This document shows positions 60,002 to 64,000 of a stretch of DNA of 64,000 bases, piece by piece. Numbering within the stretch: the first letter of the stretch is position 1; every line of letters starts with the position of its first letter. Below the pieces are notes generated by a model. The model saw nothing but the letters and a program-made list of their open reading frames with translations, was not told the origin of the DNA and ran no database searches. Both the position numbers and the translations under genes were made by a program. Source of the DNA: Apodemus sylvaticus (Eukaryota; Chordata; Mammalia; Rodentia; Muridae); the NCBI RefSeq assembly GCF_947179515.1, contig NC_067476.1, positions 53,911,383 to 53,975,382 of the forward strand, given 5' to 3'.

Positions 60002-61202
60002 ATATTGGTTGAAAAGTAGGCTTCACATCATTAGTCCCCCAATAGTACGAAGACTACAATCTAGTCCTCACTATAGAAAACAGAGTACACTAAGGCATGT
60101 TTGTTTGTTGTTTTGTTTTTTAGAATGAGTAAAATAAATGCTGGTGTTAAAAGTCAGAATGGACTGTAAGTCTGGGATGAAGTCTTTTAGTAGTAGAGAG
60201 CCTGGTGCATTCTATATGCTGAATAAATGTTAAATAAATTAACAGATTAAAACCCCCCAAATTTCCAGATTTAACACCTTTTTTTTGCAATCAAATATTC
60301 CCATTCTAACATCAACATTAATGATACTCTGTAAAAACTGAATATTCATGAATCTTAGACAACTCTTAACTATCAGGAAGTTACCACAGAAATGCTGGCT
60401 CATCTACCTGCTGAGTGTAACTGGGTCTCCTTACACATGACTGCAAGCTGAATATCCCGATTTAGCATGTAAAGGGCACAACTTCAAGGCCTTATACCAT
60501 GAAGTAAGTACAGGCAAGATATATATATATATACATATATCTCAGGCCAACACATATATATCATCTTCATAAAGGAAGATTCAGGTACAGTGCTTAAAAC
60601 ACATTACAGCAGGAATTAAAAACAATATATGCAAGGTGAAAGCCATCACAGAGAGATGCAGGGAAGCTGCCAGTCACAGCCTCCATGGTCCCAGGGCAGC
60701 AATCCTCCTATGATTGTGGTCAATTTATTAACGGAAGGAGGAGAGAAGACAGAAACTATGGGAAATGCACACCATCTGCTCACTCCAGATGCAACTGCAC
60801 ATGCCTGCTACAGCAAAGCCTCTGCCCAGAGTCGGACAGATAAGACTTAATCCCTTCCTGAAATCACCAACAAAGGTAGATACATAGCAAAACAGTCACA
60901 TGCAAGGCCAAGAATCATGATTAGAGACCTTTATAACGTCAGTCAAGACTTAGCAGTATGTACAGTGATTACAGAGAACATTATCACAGCACCTAAGAGA
61001 ATAGGGCTGAATTTCTATGAGCTCTATTCAGCTCTACCTTAAATAAAATCAAGATCTAAATATGTTCTTTCCTTGAATAGCATGAACAGTTCAGTCAAAT
61101 CACCTTAATTTTTCAAAGGCATCCAAAGATGAGCTGTACATTGCACATTCCAAGCACTGAGTGTTATTTATGAGAAAAGGTCAGAAACAAAAATACTCTT
61201 AC

Positions 61203-61454
61203 CTTGAAATTGTGAACCTTTTCATATTTTGGAATTTGTTCATTTTCTTTCAGAGTTGCTCTTCTAACAAGTGATGTCAACTGCGAATAAGCAAAGAGTT
61301 TCAAAGGTTGCCAGATTGTCACAGATGACTTTTGAGAACCCAGTTTCATTCCCAAGGCTGCTATCAATAAATCTTGCTGACGGCTCTCTTGTTTTGATTT
61401 GTGAACTGTAGCTCTATTAGTTTTCCTCCCCGACCAAGACTCTTTGGATGGCAT
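61203..61454 (-). CDS. Chn1: Chn1 alpha1 first coding exon (residues 1-84), alternative start
   Basis: Chimaerin 1 is a Rac-specific GTPase-activating protein of neurons. Diacylglycerol binding to its C1 domain brings it to membranes, where it turns off Rac. The short alpha1 form lacks the SH2 domain of alpha2. This exon encodes MPSKESWSGRKTNRATVHKS and onward to ...KVHNFK (84 codons), ending exactly on a codon at donor GTAAGA. The ATG is at 61452-61454 with A at -3. The frame stays open upstream through a poly(T) leader, but the MPSKESW start is the known alpha1 N-terminus as I recall it. Residues 1-58 (61281-61454) are alpha1-specific. Residues 59-84 (LTSLVRR...HNFK, 61203-61280) are shared with alpha2. 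His81 is the first C1 zinc ligand. Confidence 0.97.
61280..61283 (-). promoter_or_regulatory. Chn1: Internal 3' splice site for alpha2-chimaerin
   Basis: On the coding strand the sequence reads TTTGCTTATTCGCAG then TTGACATCA. The CAG (61281-61283) is Gln58 in alpha1 but a good acceptor with a pyrimidine-rich lead for transcripts from the upstream alpha2 promoter. The exon from 61280 is 78 nt and in phase 0, encoding the LTSLVRR... segment that alpha2 shares. Confidence 0.85.
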
Positions 61455-61600
61455 TTTGATATTCAAAGGAATAGAAAAAACAAAAAACCAACCAAAAAAA
61501 AAAAAAAAAAACAAAACCAAACAAAAACCCGTCTCAGCCTGCGTCTGCCGGTGAACTCCACTCAGCTAGCACATGGGCATGCTGCAGCCAGCTCAGAGCT
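61455..61600 (-). other. Chn1: Chn1 alpha1 5' leader with T-rich tract
   Basis: No AG acceptor lies between the T-rich tract (coding strand; plus A-run about 61494-61511) and the ATG, so this is leader rather than an intron end. It carries a four-codon upstream ORF at 61566-61580. Confidence 0.6.
61566..61580 (-). CDS. Minimal upstream ORF (M-P-M-C-stop)
   Basis: ATG CCC ATG TGC TAG on the coding strand, 111 bases before the alpha1 ATG. It is present in the mRNA only if transcription starts above 61580, which I cannot see directly. If so, it could dampen translation of alpha1. Confidence 0.35.
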   Translation of the reverse strand: MPMC

Positions 61601-61900
61601 TAACCCAGAGAGCCGCGGCCGCACCGCGCACCAGAGCACAGGGAGGTGCAGGAGGGTGATGAAGCACTTCTTCACAAGGCCGATTAACACACAAATTCTC
61701 TCTTCCTTTTTTAACAGGGCTCTATATTTGAGCTTCTGAAAACTTGAGAGTCTGGAGAGGAAATCAGTCTGTGCTAACGTACAAAACATGCAGCATCTCT
61801 CTTTGGGAGTCCTTTTTTAAAAAGCCTGACAATTGTGACAAATGACACATTGCTGAAAGCTTTCTCTGCTCAACACGTCAATGTCCATTCTGAATGAGAG
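61590..61900 (-). promoter_or_regulatory. Chn1: Likely alpha1-chimaerin promoter region
   Basis: Inferred from position before the alternative first exon. It has a small CpG cluster with a gcggccgc core (61615-61622), the only such cluster within several kb. A TA-rich TTTAAAAAA word lies on the coding strand near 61815, and a CRE-like TGACGTGT at 61873-61880. Further out are an AP-1 consensus TGAGTCA (62167-62173) and a CCAAT word near 62029. The start site is not determinable from sequence alone. Confidence 0.45.
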
Positions 61901-62765
61901 ATGCCTACATACAGCCTGCAGTCAGTCGCTAGCAACAGACACCCGGCGAACTCACTTGCAGGAGGGGGAAAAGTGGGAGGGATTTGCAGGGAAGAGCAAA
62001 ACTAGACTGGCCACAGGAAGAAACGAGACAACCAATGAAAACCCAGTAACAGTATTTAAGTACTGTGTTCCTCAACTCGCTCTTTCCCCCCTCCTCTCAT
62101 GTAAGATTTTTCTTGCTGGCTCAAGGAAAGAAAAAAAATATCTGTAGAAAGGTAATGAGCAGTGAATGAGTCACGTATTAAAGGCAGAGGAAATTAGCAC
62201 ATACCATGAGGGTTTTATTTAAGAGCAAAACTAACCAACCAAACAAATGCCTGCCAGGGAGACTCTGAAGGGTCAGCCCATGTCTCTGTGTGTCATGTGT
62301 AGCAGGAACTGCTTCACTGGGGTGAACCCAGATTTCTTATTTGTGCATTGTGGTGAGGCCGCTTAACTGAACTCCAGTTTTATTGAAGATGAACATAAAT
62401 GGCTGCATATTTTGATAATGAAGAAAAGGAATTTAAGCATTGTATTTTCATCCAGAATAGCAAGCATGCATGTGGCATGGTCGATATCCTCTAGTGGGTG
62501 GCTTTGTCTACACTGTGTGTATTTGGTTGTAGATCTACACTTAATACACCAATATGCTAGAGACTAGTTATGTTTTGTTCAGAGACTGAGGCCGAGGAAG
62601 GGAGCTAGGAATAACCCCTCAGATGCAGTGTGGCAGGCTCACCAGACCCTGGAACATTTGTCTTCAGCTGTAGGAAAGGGGCTGCTGCTGGAAGACTCAA
62701 ACCCAGTTCTACCAAGAGCAATGACTCCAGTTCCCTAGCGGCCTTTCTCCCACCTGAACCCCATC

Positions 62766-62887
62766 CTGAGACAGGATCTCACTTGTAGCCCTGGCTGTCC
62801 TGGAACTTACTATGTAGATGAGGCCAACCTAAAATTTACTGAGATTTGCCTGCCTCTGGCTCTGGAATGCTGGGACCTCAAGGCTTC
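62766..62887 (-). mobile_element. B1 SINE, diverged
   Basis: Reverse B1 (gagacaggatctcacttgta ... tctggaatgctgggacctca). Confidence 0.85.
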
Positions 62888-63012
62888 AGCTTTTCCCATT
62901 TGGGTTTTCTAACTATCTCTCATTTGTTTACTTGTCTTTGCTATATAATTAATCTTAAGATTCTAATGCTACATTGTATTTAAGGAATCTACAATTCTGG
63001 ATTTCAGTGAGT

Positions 63013-63090
63013 GGGGGCTGGAGGTTAGCACAGAAGCATGTGTTTGCAGTGCACAAGGACCTGGGCTTCAGCTTTAGACCAAAAGCTAAC
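63013..63090 (+). mobile_element. ID-type SINE fragment
   Basis: 'gggggctggaggttagcaca' and 'aaggacctgggcttcagctt'. Confidence 0.6.
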
Positions 63091-63232
63091 CAAAGTAGAA
63101 ATCCAGTCAACTGACCACTATGCACATAGCTCAGATTTTATAAAATATAGGAGCTATTCCAATGAAAACTCTAATTAAGATATGAGCCATCCTTAAATTA
63201 TATTAAGATATTGGAAATAATGAGTGCTGTGA

Positions 63233-63233
<1 letters not shown>

Positions 63234-63273
<40 letters not shown>

Positions 63274-63546
63274 CCTGTAAAGGCCAGAGATCAATGACTG
63301 TTTCAATTGATAAGGTGTAGCACCTTCTTGTTCTGAGACAGTGTCACTCAATGAAGATGAAGCTCACTGATTGGGCCAGTCTGATTGGCCAATGACCTTA
63401 ATGAGGAATAGGGTTCTGCTTGTCTCTGCTCCCTTGCCCAGACACACTATGCCACACCCAGCTTTTATGTGGATGCTGGGATCTAAACTCAGGCCCTCAT
63501 GTTTGCACAGAAAGCACTTTACCTCCTGATCCATCTCTCCAGCTCC
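63234..63546 (-). mobile_element. B3 SINE with (TG)n tail and inserted middle
   Basis: TG array at 63234-63266, then reverse B3 starting 'gtgtacctgtaaaggccaga' and ending 'tgatccatctctccagctcc'. It is longer than a normal B3. The middle (about 63330-63450) has B1-like wording (ttctgagacagtgtcactca), so a second SINE may be fused or inserted. Confidence 0.75.
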
Positions 63547-63603
63547 ACAAACTTACTTGAAAACATGTCAAATTGTCATTTTCTTTAGTCTATACATAGT
63601 CCT

Positions 63604-63604
63604 T

Positions 63605-63635
<31 letters not shown>

Positions 63636-63642
63636 TTTTCTC
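63604..63642. repeat. (TTTA)n microsatellite
   Basis: About nine TTTA units. Confidence 0.95.
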
Positions 63643-63715
63643 TACTGGAAACTTAATGCGGGGCCTCAGGCATGCTAGCCAAGCACCCTCCCATCATACC
63701 ACATCCCCAGGTTCT
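63643..63715 (-). mobile_element. ID/B4-type SINE remnant
   Basis: Reverse ID-like wording (ggcctcaggcatgctagcca). Confidence 0.6.
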
Positions 63716-64000
63716 TTGTGTTTTTAAATTAAGCAAAAAAAGATAGACATTAGCACTATTCTATGCATATTTCAGTTTCACAAATTTAGCTTCAGATGAT
63801 TAACAGATTATAAAAATAATACTCCTAAGAGGAGACACACTGGACCAAGTTTTCTTGCCTAACATAAGTGATTCTTCAGCTCAAGCCTACTTTGCCATGT
63901 GATGATTGGAAACGGTGTCTCTCAGTCAACTCCTTGGACACATTCAGATGAAAGTCTTGCTAACCCAGTCCTCCCAAAGGCAAACATAATGGTATCTGCT

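Larger units (their letters stand above)
41407..61202 (-). other. Chn1: Chn1 intron (19796 bp) following the alpha1 first coding exon
   Basis: GTAAGA donor (61202 downwards) and TTCTTCAG acceptor. It is the largest intron in the window, carrying many SINEs, two L1 ends, an ancient L1, an LTR and several microsatellites listed below. Stretches with nothing recognised: 41407-42100, 42910-44220, 47200-48360, 48790-49690, 52600-53500, 55570-55950, 56570-57730, 58110-59195 and 60015-61200. Confidence 0.9.
61901..64000 (-). other. Chn1: Upstream flank of alpha1; intron for alpha2 transcripts
   Basis: Contains the SINEs listed below. 61901-62760 has no recognised repeat, so it may hold alpha1 regulatory sequence. 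No SH2-coding exon of alpha2 is visible. Confidence 0.6.

Noticed and set aside
61455..61520. Longer alpha1 N-terminus starting upstream (Phe-rich open frame)
   Set aside because: The upstream codons only translate the T-rich leader. The known alpha1 protein starts at the ATG at 61452-61454, and the total of 334 residues fits.

Overview
The window is rodent, almost certainly mouse (Mus). It is packed with B1, B2, B3 and B4/ID SINEs, has Mus-type L1 3' ends and a decayed murine class II endogenous retrovirus, and its one protein gene reads as mouse chimaerin 1. From memory of the mouse map, this fits the 3' half of Chn1 on chromosome 2 plus the flank towards Chrna1. I did not run any search, so that placement is recall.

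Gene content: Chn1 runs right to left (minus strand). Seven coding exons can be placed to the base by splice sites, reading phase and protein fit: 61203-61454, 41322-41406, 33279-33452, 32501-32578, 26412-26549, 23198-23303 and 21631-21802. They add to 1005 nt, that is 334 codons plus a stop, which is the length of alpha1-chimaerin. The product has an alpha1-specific N-terminus (residues 1-58), a complete zinc-binding C1 domain (81-130) and a RhoGAP domain (about 143-334) with its arginine finger at R179. The 3' UTR runs down to a poly(A) signal at 21050-21055. The SH2-coding exons of alpha2-chimaerin are not in the window and should lie beyond 64000. The alpha2 splice acceptor is visible inside the first alpha1 coding exon, so that exon is an alternative first exon overlapping a shared internal exon.

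Layout: 1-21030 is the intergenic flank downstream of Chn1. It holds an LTR in minus orientation (about 2290-2996), long purine/pyrimidine microsatellites (247-446 and 10609-10941), a GATA tract, and a broken class II provirus remnant (about 12229-15770) with RT, RNase H, integrase and transmembrane-env relics and one 3' LTR. 21031-61454 is Chn1 from poly(A) site to alpha1 start codon, with introns of 1.4, 3.1, 6.0, 0.7, 7.9 and 19.8 kb. 61455-64000 is the alpha1 leader and promoter region, which is also intron for alpha2 transcripts.

The rest is SINEs, truncated L1 copies, an MLT1-like LTR, a MIR and simple repeats. Several insertions carry readable target-site duplications. I found no CRISPR array, no non-SINE tRNA or rRNA gene, and no second protein gene. 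Most long open frames are translations of microsatellites or SINEs. I did not find an unknown biological system. The most informative features are the overlapping alpha1-start/alpha2-acceptor exon, a GC-AG intron, a poly(T) leader with a minimal upstream ORF, and a provirus pairing betaretroviral pol with a gamma/D-type envelope stub.
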